Shown here: positions 1-13,418 of the stretch, piece after piece | How positions within the stretch are numbered: the stretch's first letter is position 1 | How the letters are laid out: each line of letters begins with the position of its first letter | Assembly: GCA_017163975.1 (NCBI GenBank) | Contig: JAFFSR010000370.1 | Location: 2,530,001-2,594,000 of the forward strand | From: Anastatus disparis | Lineage: Eukaryota > Arthropoda > Insecta > Hymenoptera > Eupelmidae | DNA length: 64,000 bases | Direction of reading: 5' to 3' | Program-made: the position numbers and the translations under genes | Notes under the pieces: generated by a model | Told to the model about the DNA's origin: nothing | Database searches by the model: none | The model's input: the letters and a program-made list of their open reading frames with translations, nothing else

Positions 1-92
1 ATGTGTATGTGTATATGTGTATGTGTATATGTGTATGTGTATATGTGTATGTGTATAAGTGTATGTGTATATGTCTTTGTGAATGTATTTAT
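1..92. repeat. TG/GTATG microsatellite
   Basis: Alternating tgtg and tatg words fill this stretch and translate to low-complexity Cys/Val/Tyr peptides in every frame. It abuts the helicase relic and has no coding meaning. Confidence 0.9.
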
Positions 93-560
93 GTGACAAT
101 TGTGCAAAGAATATGGTCGTCAGAGAAAAATTTCAATCCTTTACCTTATTATAATAGTAGTAATGGTTTGAATTTAACGAAAGGAAACTATGATGAATAT
201 TTAAATATTGATACTGCTGAAGATGATAACATAGAAGAATCAGATATAATGTTAACTAAGGAATTTTTGAATAGTTTAACTCTTGATGGACTTCCACCAC
301 ATAAATAACATGAAAAAGTAGGGGCTATCATAATACTTCAAAGAAATTTAAATGTCAATAAGGGACTTTGTAATGGGTCAAGGCTGATGGTCAAGGAAAA
401 AGTTGGTATTTATCTGCTGTTACCAGTTTATTGTTGTGGACAATTATATGTTGTCTGTTAAGGTCAAGAAAACAAATTATTTAAATTTTTTTTTTAGGTC
501 ACAACGCTATTGTGAACAAAGAAAATAAAAATGAACAGGACATAATCAATAAATAGAACA
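93..560 (+). pseudogene. Helitron-type Pif1-like helicase, C-terminal remnant
   Basis: Translation shows the run EFLNSLTLDGLPPHK, a stop at 306-308, then in the same frame HEKVGAIIILQRNLN and GLCNGSRLMV. These match the 2B-domain region of Pif1-family helicases encoded by Helitrons (the family pattern is a LNSL...GLPPH block followed by a VG-I-LLRNLN--GLCNGTR block). Further on, GQLYVV resembles helicase motif VI (QLYVALSR). Walker motifs and the Rep/HUH part are absent, and a segment between the two blocks seems deleted. The reading frame is broken, so this is a dead 3' fragment of a rolling-circle transposon. No Helitron 3' hairpin with CTRR end was found. Confidence 0.72.
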
Positions 561-737
561 TTCTTTATTAAAATATATTGTAAAAATTACGTCAATAGAT
601 ATTGTATATATTAATGTTTCTGATTGTAAAACAGTTAAACTCGAATATATAATAAAAAATATGATATTTACTGAAATATGAAATATTCACTTAAATATAT
701 GTTAATTGACGCTATAAAAATCAATAGTTTGATACGA

Positions 738-1172
738 TGTTGAATTGGTTGCATAAGAGGATTCGCTGTTTAATTGGTTGCATATGGAGATGCGCTGTTA
801 AATCGACTGCATAAGAGAATGCACTATTGGATCGGCTGCATATGGGAATACGCTGTTAAATCGGCTGCATAAGGGAATGCGCTGCTGTATCGGCAGCATA
901 TGAAGATACACTGTTAAATCTGCTGCATAAAAGAATACGCTGTTGATTCAGCTGCATATGGGGATGCGCTGTTTAATCGGCTGCATATGTGGATGCGCTG
1001 TTCAATCGGCTACATTTGAGGATGCGTTGATGAATTAGCTGCATGTTGAAATGTGCTAATAAATCAGCTGCATATGGGGATCTGCTGTTTAATCAGTTGC
1101 ATATAAGGATGATCTGTTAAATTAGCTGCATATGGGGATGCGCTGTTGAATCGGCTGCATATAGGGATGTGC
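738..1172. repeat. 29-bp tandem minisatellite, about 15 units
   Basis: The repeating unit reads roughly tgttaaatcggctgcatat then ggggatgcgc, with units alternating between 'cataag' and 'catatg' variants. Spacing is 29 bp with point differences but few indels. It lies between the Helitron relic and the GGGCCC-rich satellite. No open frame crosses it usefully. Confidence 0.85.
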
Positions 1173-1379
1173 TATTAGATTCGCAATGTCTGATGTCTAA
1201 GTGTGACGTACAAACATATTTCATTCTAAATAAAAAAAAATATTAAAACGTCTAGAGTGGAGCCTGTATAAAACATTATAAGCAATACGCACCACTGTAG
1301 AACCCGATGTAAAAGTACAGGCTTGTATAAAACGGTATGTTTAGAAATATAGGACATAGGATAATGTGAGACCTCAAAA

Positions 1380-4300
1380 AATAAAGCCCAAGAAAATATA
1401 GGAATAGAAAAATTACTAGGCCCAAAAAATATAAAGCTCAAGAGAATATAAGAATTGAAAAAATATTGGGCCGGAAGAAATATAAGAATCGAAAAAATCT
1501 TGGGCCTAAAAAAATATATGAATCAAGAAAATATTGGGCCCAAAAAAATATAAAGCGCAAAAAATATAAGGATAATCAAAAAAATATCGGGCCCAAAAAA
1601 GATAGAACCCAAGAAAATATAAGAGTAAAAAACATTGGACCCAAAAAAATACAGAGCCCAAGAAAATATGAGAATCAAAAGAAATTAAGCCTAAAAAATA
1701 TAAGAATCATAAATTATTTGGCCCAAAAAATATAGAGCCCAAAATAATATCAAGATCAACAAATATTGGCCCCAAAAAATATAGATTCAAAAGAAATATA
1801 AGAATCAAAAAAATATAAGACCTGAAAAAATATGAGAATCAAATAAATACTAGGCCCAAAAAATATAGAGCTCAAGAAAATATAAGAATCAAAAAAATAT
1901 TAAGGACGACAAAATATAGAAATCAAAAAAATATTGGGCCCAAAAACATAAAAAAATCAAAAAAATTTAAGGCCTAAAAAAATGTAGAGCCCAAGAAAAT
2001 ATAAGAATCGAAACAATATTGAGCCCAAAAAAATTATTCAGAAAAATATTGGGACCAATAAAATATAGAAATCAAAAAAATATTGCGCCCAAGAACATAA
2101 ATAAATCAGAAAAATATTAGGCCTGAAAAAATGTAGGGTTTAATAAAATATAAGGATAAATAAAAATTGGGCTCAAAAAATATAAAACCCAAGAAAATAT
2201 AAGAATGAAAAAAAGTATCGTGCCCAAAAACAATAGAACCCAAGAAAATATGAGAATAAAAAACATTGGGCTTAAAAAAAACAGATCCCAAGAAAATATA
2301 AGAATTATAAAAAGAAAAGGCCCGAAAAAATATACAAATCAAAAAAATATCAGAACCTAAACAATAAAGAGCTCAAGAATATATAAAAATAAAAAAAAAG
2401 TTAGGCCCAAAAAATATAAGAAACAAAAAAATATTGGGCGCAAAAAAATATAGGGCCCAAGAAAATATAAGAATCAAAAAAATATTGGGGACGATAAAAA
2501 TATAAAAATCATAAAAATCTTGGGCCCAAAAAGATATAAGAATTAAAATAATATTGAGCCCAAAAAATATAGAGCCCAAGAAAATATAAGAATCAAATAA
2601 ATATTAAACCCAAAAAATATAAAGCCCAAGAAAATATAAGAACCAAAACACTATTGGACCCAAAAAAATGGTTCAAAAAAATACTAGCCCTGAAAAAATA
2701 TAGGGTCCACAAAAATATAAGAATTAAAATTACTGGGCTGAGAAATATAAAGAGCCCAAGAAAATATAAAAATAAAAAATATTAGGTCAAAAAAATATAG
2801 AGCCCTAAAAAAAATAGAACCCAAGAAATTATAAGAATCAGAAAAATATTGGGCCCAAAACAATAAAAAGCCCAAGGAAATATAAAAATTTATAAAAATA
2901 TTAGGCCCAAAAAATATAATTAAGAAACCATTAGCCTCAAAAAAATATAAAGCCCAAGAAAATATAAGAATCGAAAAAAAATTTGCCCAAAAAAATAAGA
3001 ATCAAAAAAATCTTGGGCCCTAAAAAATAAAGGAATCAAAAAAATATTGGGCCCAAAAAAATATGAGAATCAAAAAAACTAGGCCCTAAAAAATATAGAG
3101 CCCAAGAAATTATAAGAATCAAAAAAATATCGGGACCAAAAAATCTATAGCCCAAGAAAATATAAGAATCGAAAAAATATTTGACCCAAAAAAATATAAG
3201 GCTCAAAGAAAATAGGACTTAAAGAAAAAGTTGGGCCCGAAAAATATTAGGCCTAAAAAACATTGGACCCAAAAAAATATAGAGTCCAAGAAAATATGAG
3301 AATCAAAAAAAAATTAAGCCCAAAAAATATAAGAATAAAAAAAATTATTTGGCCCAAAAAATATAGAGCCCAAAATAATATCAAGATCAACAAATATTGG
3401 CCCCAAAAAATATAGATTCAAAAGAAATATAAGAAACAAAAAAATATAAGACCTGAAAAAAATATGAGAATCAAATAAATACTAGGCCCAAAAAATATTG
3501 AGCTCAAGAAAATATAAGAATCAAAAAAATATTTAGGACGACAAAATATAGAATTAAAAAAAATATTTGGCCCAAAAACATAAAAAAATCAAAAAAATTT
3601 AAGGCCCAAAAAAATGTAGAGCCCAAGAAAATATAAGAATCGAAACAATATTGAGCCCAAAAAAATTTTTCAGAAAAATATTGGGACCAATAAAATATAG
3701 AAATCAAAAAAATATTGCGCCCAAGAACATAAATAAATCAGAAAAATATTAGGCCTGAAAAAATGTAGGGCTTAAGAAAATATGAGGATAAATAAAAATT
3801 GGGCTCAAAAAATATAAAGCCCAAAAAAATATAAGAATGAAAAAAAGTATCGTGCCCAAAAACAATAGAACCCAAGAAAATATGAGAATAAAAAACATTG
3901 GGCTTAAAAAAAACAGAGCCCAAGAAAATATAAGAATTATAAAAAGAAAAGGCCCGAAAAAATATACAAATCAAAAAAATATCAGAACCTAAACAATAAA
4001 GAGCTCAAGAATATATAAAAATAAAAAAAAAGTTAGGCCCAAAAAATATAAGAAACAAAAAAATATTGGGCGCAAAATATATAGGGCCCAAGAAAATATA
4101 TGATCGAAAAAATAAGGCTTAAAAAAATAAATATTTTAAGAAAATATAAGGATAAAACAAGAAGGGCTCAAAAAATGGACATCAAATAAAAATATAGGGC
4201 CCAAAATGAATGAGAATCAAAAAAGTATTAGGCCCCAAAAAATATAGAGCCCAAGAAAATATAAGAATCAAAAAAATATTGGGGACGATAAAAATATAAA

Positions 4301-5520
4301 AATCATAAAAATCTTGGGCCCAAAAAGATATAAGAATTAAAATAATATTGAGCCCAAAAAATATAGAGCCCAAGAAAATATAAGAATCAAATAAATATTA
4401 AACCCAAAAAATATAAAGCCCAAGAAAATATAAGAATCAAAACACTATTGGACCCAAAAAAATGGTTCAGAAAAATATTAGCCCTGAAAAAATATAGGAT
4501 CCACAAAAATATAAGAATCAAAATTACTGGGCTGAGAAATATAAAGAGCCCAAGAAAATATAAAAATAAAAAATATTAGGTCAAAAAAATATAGAGCCCA
4601 AAAAAATATAGAACCCAAAAAATTATAAGAATCAGAAAAATATTGGGCCCAAAACAATATAAAGCCCAAGGAAATATAAAAATTTATAAAAATATTAGGC
4701 CCAAAAAATATAATTAAGAAACCATTAGCCTCTAAAAAATATAAAGCCCAAGAAAATATAAGAATCGAAAAAAAATTGGCCCAAAAAAAATAAGAATCAA
4801 AAAAATCTTGGGCCCTAAAAAATAAAGGAATCAAAAAAATATTGGGTCCAAAAAAATATGAGAATCAAAAAAACTAGGCCCTAAAAAATATAGAGCCCAA
4901 GAAATTATAAGAATCAAAAAAATATCGGGACCAAAAAATCTATAGCCCAAGAAAATATAAGAATCGAAAAAATATTTGACCCAAAAAAATATAAGGCTCA
5001 AAGAAAATAGGACTTAAAGAAAAAGTTGGGCCCGAAAAATATTAGGCCTAAAAAATATAGGACCCAAAAAAATATAGAGCCTAGAAAAATATAGGATCCA
5101 AAAAAATATAAGGTTCAAATAAATAAGGCTCAGAAAAATAAGAGACCCACAAAAATAAGAGGCCCAAAGAAAATAGGACTCAGAAAAATGTAGAGCCCGA
5201 AAAATATAAAGCCCAGAAAAATATAAAACTATAAAAAAAATAGGACCTAAAAAATGATAGTAACCAAGAAAATATATATTTCAAAAAAATATTGGGCCCA
5301 AAAAAATATTTGACCCAAAAAAATATAAGGCCAAAAAAAATAAGACTAAAAAATATTAGGTTTAAAAAAATATAAGGCCCAGAAAAATAAGGCTAAAAAA
5401 ATAGCCTAAGAAAATACAAGGAGAAAAAAAGAAGGGCCTAGAAAATTGGCATTTAAGAAAATATAGGGCCCAAAATAATATGAGGCCCAAAAAAATATGC
5501 CCCAAAAAGAAGCTTATGTC
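1380..5520. repeat. GGGCCC-rich A/T satellite with a ~1.63-kb higher-order tandem duplication
   Basis: About 4.1 kb is built from variants of two words, 'gagcccaagaaaatataag' and 'aatattgggcccaaaaaa', in irregular alternation. A long segment occurs twice in direct orientation: about 1,628-3,255 and 3,256-5,050. Matching landmarks are 1,630-odd bp apart in the first part and 1,794 bp apart later, because the second copy carries about 162 extra bp near 4,080-4,240. Minus-strand open frames here (Phe/Ile/Trp-rich peptides) are artefacts of the repeat composition. Confidence 0.88.
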
Positions 5521-5589
5521 TAATGAGTACTAATTATATAGAACCCAATAAAAAATTAATACTCTTATTACCAAAAGATTGAACACAGT

Positions 5590-5640
5590 TAAAAAATGCG
5601 GAGAACCGGAGAACTGGAGAACCGGAGAAACGGAAAAAAA
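5590..5640. repeat. Short 9-bp tandem repeat (ggagaaccg)
   Basis: Four or five imperfect copies of a 9-bp unit (ggagaaccg and variants such as ggagaactg). It marks the right edge of the satellite region. Confidence 0.6.
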
Positions 5641-5947
5641 GTGGTTTCACTTTATTATAATATAGGATTTTCGTATGCATTATAGCCGTGATTTATTAAC
5701 TTATTTGATTGATTCTAATTAAATTTTCGTTGCTTTTAATAGGCTCAGCTTTATATATTTTTTTTACATCTGAAATAAAGTTTTGTTTTTATTTGTAAGC
5801 CAGAGCTATTGTACTGAGCATTTTCTTGTATTCGAACTGCCTGAGATACGGTCTCGTACTCTAGTAGGTTAAAAATTAAATAGCAACAAGTAGCAATTTT
5901 TTTTGCGAGTAACCCTAGTATAGTATAATACCCCCTTTATTGTAAAT

Positions 5948-6259
5948 ATGATCAGCCGACAAATGAACGTAGAGCCCCTGTGGATTTCTGAGCATATATG
6001 TAAAAATAATGTTTTTGGAGTAACTGGCAAGATTATTCAGATGGCTACCCGACTTTCCGCTGAGCAGCTTTTCGAATACCACAGTAGAGAAGTTAGCATG
6101 ACGGATAATATTAAGACGTTCAAGTACAGGGTTTTGAGGTATGAGCTTATGCAACATCTTGGTGCCGGAGCAGCTGTTTGGATGCCAGAGTATGACGAGA
6201 CTACGGAATACTCGCAATTACGATGTCACACTCCTCCCCCAGGCAACTTGACTACGTAG
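5948..6259 (+). CDS. Uncharacterised open frame, 103 codons
   Basis: An ATG-started frame of 103 codons with more balanced composition than its surroundings (GC visibly higher between 6,020 and 6,360). I recognise no domain; no signal peptide or membrane segment is evident. A minus-strand frame of similar length overlaps it, so which strand (if either) codes is uncertain. It could be a single exon or a decayed transposon fragment. Confidence 0.2.
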   Translation: MISRQMNVEPLWISEHICKNNVFGVTGKIIQMATRLSAEQLFEYHSREVSMTDNIKTFKYRVLRYELMQHLGAGAAVWMPEYDETTEYSQLRCHTPPPGNLTT

Positions 6260-7863
6260 AAAAACGCACAGCACAACCCTACCCAGGTTGCAGCAACCGT
6301 TCATGACGACAATAGATATTCCCTTCCTTCCCCCACCGGTCAAAGAAATTGGCTATCAATGACTACCCCTTGTACTACCGCGATCGTGAATAATATACTA
6401 TTAAATGTGAAATATTCTTGGAAATAAAGCTTAAGTTTTCTATTTTTTTTAAGTTCCTGGTTCTATTCAATTACTTTATATTATTAAGTTTCACTAATTT
6501 TTAATATGAAGTAAATCTTCATGCATGTGTAATTATTCTTGTAATAAGATTTTCTTTTTATATTGTTTCCTATATAATTAGTAGTTATTATATATTAAAA
6601 TGAAACTACCTTTTTCTACAGTTCTTGGCTCCTATGGATCTGCGCATTTTATCGTAATAAGAATAGCAATTTTTATTGAGTCCTATATAATGAGTAGTTA
6701 TTATATACAAACACTTTTTTGGGCCTCTTTTTTAAGTCTTATATGGGCTTTACTATATGTATTTCTCTCTTCATCTATGTTTCACTATATTTTGTTTTAT
6801 TATCTTTTTTCTCTCTCTATTCTTTCTTCCTTCATTTTTTTTACTCTCCATCTTCAGCTAACCTTCTTAATTTTCTTTTTCCTTTAAAGTATAGATTTTA
6901 ATAATGATATAATATTAGAGTCTACACTTGATTAGCTTCTATAAAAAAGAGAAAATTTTTGTCGACAGCACATCTCTGAATGCAGTTAAATTGAACTTTA
7001 TCAGCTAATTTTTGACTGACCTTTTATCAATTTTTATCTAAATTTTGTATGATTGAACTGACTTTATAAATAAATTTAGCTAATTTGAAGGCAAATTTAT
7101 CTTGCTTCTGCTGAATTTTAACTAAATTTTCGCTAACTCTTATACAACTTTCAGCTATTTTTTAACCAACTTTAAGCTAATTTGCTACTTTTATTTTAAC
7201 GAAATTTCAAATAACTGGGGCCACGATTGATTTTTATACTCGGCGGCAGCGTCGATAACGATGGCAGAAAACTTTTTATAATATAATAAGATATATATCT
7301 TTCTATATGAAATAGTTTTTAAAAATTTTAGTTGTTGAGCCCTCATATCTTACGCATAGGCCTCTTATTTTCCACTCTTTTATTTGATAAAACCCATTCT
7401 CTACTCATTTTACACCCATTTTCCACTTTTTTCTACTCTACACCCCACCCAACAAAAATGACTGCTGATACCCTTGTAAAGATACTCGAGTTCCAAGTTA
7501 TACTTAATACTGAAATCACGTTTATGAATTCAAACCTTATAGACGAACATCAATCTTGTGAATACTGAAAATTATCAAATTCCAACCTTAATCTTGAATT
7601 TGCACATGCGCACACAGAGGAAGAAAAATACCTAAAAAAATGTACTAACTTGAGTCAGTAGTCAAAAAAACATTACCAGTCGTTTTTCAATTGATACTCA
7701 GTACTTAAATTATGACAACCTATATTAGTATATCTTTCAACGCGTCTCACCAAAAATATTATTTGGTGTGGTACCGAATTTTTCCGTACTACGGAACTTA
7801 ATTATCTTATACTAACATATTACCTATATAATGCGCACTGCGGTGCGTCAAGTATAAAACTTC
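6260..7863. other. AT-rich intergenic stretch without callable genes
   Basis: Contains a ~50-bp direct repeat ('cctatataat-agtagttattatata', near 6,570 and 6,680), and degenerate repeats of 'agctaatttt' around 6,995-7,190. T-rich frames at 6,600-6,900 encode hydrophobic low-complexity peptides and are not credible genes. Confidence 0.6.
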
Positions 7864-7878
7864 AATATAAGTAGTATA

Positions 7879-7930
7879 TAGACAGGTATAGCGAGTCATA
7901 ACGAATGACGTCACTCGCTATACCTGTCTA
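7879..7930. promoter_or_regulatory. Subterminal palindrome with full TGACGTCA site
   Basis: An 18-bp perfect inverted repeat, tagacaggtatagcgagt (7,879-7,896) and its complement (7,913-7,930), flanks a 16-bp spacer. The 8-bp palindrome TGACGTCA at 7,906-7,913 overlaps its inner edge. The right end of the element carries the same arrangement (TGACGTCA at 36,637-36,644). TGACGTCA is the classic CREB/ATF site; whether it acts here, or whether the palindrome is a transposase or terminal-protein site, is inference. Confidence 0.5.
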
Positions 7931-8044
7931 TGTTTACATAAACAACCCCATTAAGAAAACGATGTTTACCTAACAAATGAGATAAGATAACACATCGATT
8001 ACATAAACAATCAATTAAGATACGATAATGTCTTATTTATTTAA

Positions 8045-8414
8045 GGGGAGACACAAGTAAAACACGAAAAAGATGAGGTTTTTTAGTTTTAACTTCTGAT
8101 CCGTTGCACCTACAATGTTATCCATGCGTAATGTTATTCAAAATCATCTAAAGAATCTATAAAAAAAATTTTAGCTTGAAATATTAAAAACTGTGGGACT
8201 AGTTCCATTTTAACGACTGCTCGATTCAGTGATAAGTGAGGAAGCGTTAAAATGGAGCTAGTCCCACAGTTTTTAATATTTCGAGCTGAAAATTTTTTTA
8301 TAGATTCTTTAGATGATTCTGAACAACATTACGCATGGATAACATTTTAGGTGCTACAGATCAAAAGTTAAAACTAAAAAACCTCATTTTTTTGTGTTTT
8401 ACTTGTGTCTTCCC
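8045..8414. mobile_element. 370-bp fold-back MITE with TTAA target duplication (family 1)
   Basis: Starts ggggagacacaagtaaaac and ends gttttacttgtgtcttccc; the two ~170-bp arms are near-complete reverse complements around a short centre at about 8,210-8,245. TTAA flanks both ends (8,041-8,044 and 8,415-8,418). The homologous position of the right arm (36,552-36,555) has a single TTAA and no insert, which proves the duplication. TTAA is the target of piggyBac and Kolobok transposases; no transposase is encoded. Confidence 0.92.
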
Positions 8415-8520
8415 TTAAACAAACAATTAAGATACGATAATGACTTATTTATTTAAACAAACAATTAAGATAAAATAATTACTCATTTACATAAACAATT
8501 AAGGTAACTTTGTAATCATA

Positions 8521-8528
8521 CACACACA

Positions 8529-8576
<48 letters not shown>

Positions 8577-8604
8577 CACACACACACAAACACACATACA
8601 CACA

Positions 8605-8700
<96 letters not shown>

Positions 8701-8702
8701 AT
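8521..8702. repeat. (CA)n microsatellite
   Basis: Long CA tract with cg interruptions; Cys/Val repeats in its open frames are artefacts. A corresponding TG tract occupies 36,368-36,450 in the right arm, on the opposite strand as expected for inverted arms. Confidence 0.9.
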
Positions 8703-8713
8703 GCATACACTCA

Positions 8714-9345
<632 letters not shown>

Positions 9346-9558
9346 TGTATACATATATGAGATTTTAGAAGAGTACAAAAAAATGTCACTTACTTTTTAT
9401 ATCTTGTGGTGAATAGCTGGTGTAGTTCATTATTAAAACACGTTAAATACAGTAAAAAAAAATACACTTTTACACTTACACTATTAAATTATACCAACAC
9501 TTTTTTAATTTTTTTAAAGTATTTTTATTAAAACAGTTTTATTTTATTTTATAACTTT

Positions 9559-9967
9559 TCAGTTCACTATGTCTATCTCCTCATTGTCTTCTATGGGTGG
9601 AGAAGCAGGTGATTTCATAAGTTCGATGCATGGAGATGATGAATGTCTGCATGCAACGTAGCAAAATCTTTGGCAATGTTCGCAAATCACCCATTTGTTT
9701 CGTCTAGTGGCCACGAAAAATTGATTGTGGCATATGACGCACTCTTCACCTCTACGTAAAAGAGGTTAAACATCTTCACCGATTAAACTTTCACTTTCAA
9801 TTATTTCGTTTTCCACTTTATCAATTTTATTTTTTATTTTCTTTTGATTTTTAATATTCTTCTTGAATTTTTATTGCTCTCCTTAAAACGTTGATCTGAT
9901 TTAAGCACTGCACCGCATCAGCTTGCTCGCGTATTAACAGATCGTTGTATTTTATTCTTAGAGCCAT
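9559..9967 (-). pseudogene. Broken left-arm copy of the zinc-finger protein
   Basis: Reverse-complement reading gives a protein clearly paralogous to that at 34,551-34,976, from an ATG (9,967) to a TGA (9,559-9,561). Two lesions break it: a 1-bp indel in the lysine-rich coiled-coil stretch near 9,865, and a nonsense TAA where the right copy has a serine codon between the coil and the zinc finger (near 9,767). Conserved cysteines CVIC and CEHC are still visible. It is transcribed outward, toward the left tip, mirroring the right copy. Confidence 0.82.
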
Positions 9968-10755
9968 CTTGCTCGATGGCCCTCCGGCTAACAACTGTCT
10001 AAATTGAATATCGGTAATTGTTGTCTAAAATCTTATAGTTACAAACAGAATGCTATAAATTCAAAATTATGATTGAATACTCTTATCTCTTTTTTTTTAG
10101 AGTGTAAGTAGATCTCTTTTTTCTTTGGGTGACATACGATGGAGAGAGCGAAAAGATATTTTTTCATCATAGATTAATTAAAAAAATATCTAATATTTCT
10201 CCAACGAAATTTCATCTTCTAAAAATCAATGTTTTAATATAGGTAGTAAATAAAAATATTCTTAATTTTATAAAGATATTTTTTTCACTTCTTAAACCCG
10301 AGAAGAAGATATCCTTTTCGACAACCAAAACTTTGAATTGAAACACCGACAGGATATTTATAATAATATTCTTCATATGATAAAAATATTTTTTTAAAAA
10401 TAATTAGTTTTCCTAGAAGAAATATAAATTTTAACGAAGAAGATTGATAACAATTAATGCGCCCTCCAATATTATTTTTTGATAGAGATATTTTTGATCC
10501 TATGAAAGAAGATATTTCTTTTCAACAAGAAAAATTGACAATACAAACTCCGACAGAATATTTATAAAAATATTCTTTACATGATAAAGGTATCTTAAAA
10601 AATTCTTAAGATTTCTTAAAAAATTTTAATTTTTAGATGGTGATAAAATTAATAATATCACCATAAAGTTTATTATTAATAATTTATTTCCCCACCATAA
10701 TTCATTTAGAAAGAGGGTATAAAAAAACCCTTAAATAATTTATCAATAACATTAA

Positions 10756-11755
10756 ATTAACGTATTATTTACTATAATAATATTTCTTGCGATAAAAAAT
10801 TTACTTATTTCCATCATATGATACTTAAATTAATATTTTAACAAAAATATATACATCTAGTTGTATGTATATATCACTGTAATGAACAAGACATTTTAAT
10901 GAAAAAAAAGTTTTAAAATTAAAAATTTAAATGTTTAGTATACTTTAATTTAAGATTACTATAATCCTGTAGGCATCATTAAGAGAATAGAGCATACAGA
11001 GTTACTTATCTATAGAGTCATACATAAATTACAATTTTTAAAAATCGCAAATTTTGATAAAATATGAAATTTTACGATTTTATTCGATTCCTTACTATTC
11101 AAATAATATTGGTACCAAAATTCACTCTGATATTATTCTTGGATCGATAAATGATCGATTATGAATCGATTCTTGTTATATTGATCGTGGTGAGGTGATT
11201 TTTGGAATATATACTCATGGGAATATTAAAATCCGGATGACATTATAAAAATTAATTTATATTGATAATTGATAGATTTTAAAAAATTGTAATTTTGAAA
11301 TGTGTCATCGTACGCAACACTTAGAGCATACAACTCTGTTTTTTATCTAATGAGTCATACATAAATTACAAATTTTAAAAATCGTGAATTTTAGAAAAAC
11401 ATAAAATTTGCAATATCATTCGATACTCTACTGTCCAAATAATATATGTATGAAAAATCATCTCTCTAGGATCAATAGATCAAAAATCCATACATGATCG
11501 ATTATCTATCAATTTAATAAAGATATTGTGGTTAGTATTGGTACATATATTAATTAGTTAGCAAGGATTCGAACGGTATTGTAAAATTTCTTGTTTTTAC
11601 AAAATTCACGAGTTTTAAAAAACTGTAATTTTTGTATGACTCATTTAAAAATAAGCAGTGTTTTATGTCCTACGTGTTATGTATAATGACTAACCCCAAA
11701 ATTACATTTTAAATCTATTAATTATCAATATAAATTAATTTTTATAATAAAATAC
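10756..11755. repeat. Diverged copies of the ~338-bp satellite family
   Basis: Three strongly diverged units share landmarks with the satellite at 54,041-55,865: 'agagtcatacataaattacaa', 'cgattc.ttactattcaaataat', a '...ccaaaaatca' step, a 'gatcgattatgaatcgattcttg' dyad and 'attgatagattttaaaaa'. The last unit runs into the inner arm. No gene is seen. Confidence 0.65.
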
Positions 11756-12659
11756 CATTAGGTTTTTAATGCTGCAATGAATGTATGTTTCAAAAATCAC
11801 ATTGGTAGGATCAGTAGCATGATAAATCAATACATAATCGGTTATCTAACGAAGTAATAAAAAACATAGTGAGTTTTTGTACATATATTATTTGAGTAGC
11901 AGGGAATCGACGATATAAAATTTATTGTTTTTACTAAATTCGTGATTTTTTAAAAAATTGTAACATAAGATAAGCATGATTATATGGCGAATATTTCAAT
12001 AATAATTTCTGCTTTTAGTCGATATTGTTAATAATATAGTATCCCACATAGCACGAAAGCTTCCGTGAAAGCTTCAATTAAAGCTTCTTGGAAGCGTGAA
12101 ATGTCCCGCGCACTTTTCTTTCAGAAAGATTCAATGGAGGATTCCAAACAGCTTCCATGGAAAAAATCAGTAAGCTTCCATGGAAGCTAGTATAAAAGCC
12201 TTTTGAATCTTACAAGAAGCTTTCAAGGAAGATTGCCGTAAGGTTCTAAAAATACTTCATGGAAGCTTCCATAAAAAAATGCTAGAAGCTTCCAGGATGA
12301 TTCCAGTGTCAATATCTTATTTAATATAGGTATTCAATATCATTTGGTTAATTTTATCCTTTTTCACCGTTCAATAGGTATTGAGTTGAGATTCTGTTCA
12401 ACATTCTATTTTTCATTTTATATTTTATAAATATTTGCTGTGCAAAACACATATTTACTTACAACATACTATTTTATATACTATTATATCATATTTATAC
12501 TTCAATACATATTCACATATATTAGGATTTACGTATAATTATAAAGACGCATTTACATTTTTAGGGCAGGCACTGTGGGTACATACTCAAAACCGCATAC
12601 GTTCGACTTATATAGTAAGTGTGGTATCATCTCACCACTTAGAGACAAAACGCCCATTC

Positions 12660-12765
12660 AATGCGTACCCACCTGTAGGCGTAACTGCGAATCGAAGGTA
12701 ACGGACTTGTATGATATCTGTCGGTAGTTCAATTCCCGACCAAACAAAATTTTTTTTTTTTTTAT
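12660..12765 (+). repeat. Possible tRNA-derived SINE fragment
   Basis: AGTTCAATTCCCGACC near 12,727-12,742 fits a Pol III B box, and 'taggcgtaactgcg' some 50 bp upstream could be an A box. A run of 15 or more T follows at once, which would terminate Pol III. Acceptor-stem pairing is not evident, so this is not a tRNA gene. Confidence 0.35.
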
Positions 12766-13040
12766 AAATTATGTTACACATGTATGTATTTCACTATTTT
12801 TTTTAATTTAAATATTTTCCATGTATACAGATAAATGTATATGTACATGTACCTACGTATTATTCACACACAAACATTTCCATGCTATCTGAAGTCAAAA
12901 AATTCATTTTATATAGATTTTAAAAAACTTAAATAAATAATACAATACTTTTTCTCAAAACTTTATTCAATTAAAGACTTTTCTTTAAAAAAGCAGCAAA
13001 ATGTTTTGTGTGCTTATTTACTAACTTAAATTAATATTAA

Positions 13041-13418
13041 GAGCAGGTCGTATATCTCTATCCTTTTCTAACAAAAAAATTCATTTTTTTGCAAAACCTA
13101 ATAATTGTGGCAGAAAATAAGAAGAAAGCCCCATCTCATATAATAAAAAGCAATATTTTCTTTAATGAGAAAAAATTATTTTTATCGCTTAATTTTTGGA
13201 AAAACTTTGAAAAACTGAATTGTCCATCCTAACCTCTCTTTTCTAAGTTCTTCAAGGTTTTCTTCAAAATGAATAGATAATAATTTTTCCTTATCAAAGA
13301 AAATATTGCTTTTTATGATACAAGATGGGGCTATCTCCTTATTTTTTGCTACAATTAATAATTTTTGTAAAAAAATCAATTCTTGGATTAGATAAGGACA
13401 GATATACTCGACCTTCTC
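13041..13418. mobile_element. 378-bp fold-back MITE, TTAA duplication (family 2, diverged copy)
   Basis: Arms start gagcaggtcgtatatctcta and end with its imperfect complement ...accttctc, flanked by TTAA (13,037-13,040; 13,419-13,422). It is the same family as 48,628-49,008: shared centre words 'ttgtccatcctaacctct' and 'caaggttttctt'. It is nested inside the 3-kb CCCACATAGC element. Confidence 0.85.

Noticed and set aside
1226..4834. Minus-strand open frames of 60-118 codons rich in Phe/Ile/Trp
   Set aside because: They are translations of the GGGCCC satellite. The same peptides recur at the duplication offset, and codon use follows the repeat words.
6600..6901. Hydrophobic 95-codon and 60-codon frames resembling membrane proteins
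   Set aside because: T-rich low-complexity DNA gives Phe/Leu/Ile in overlapping frames; no supporting homology or context.
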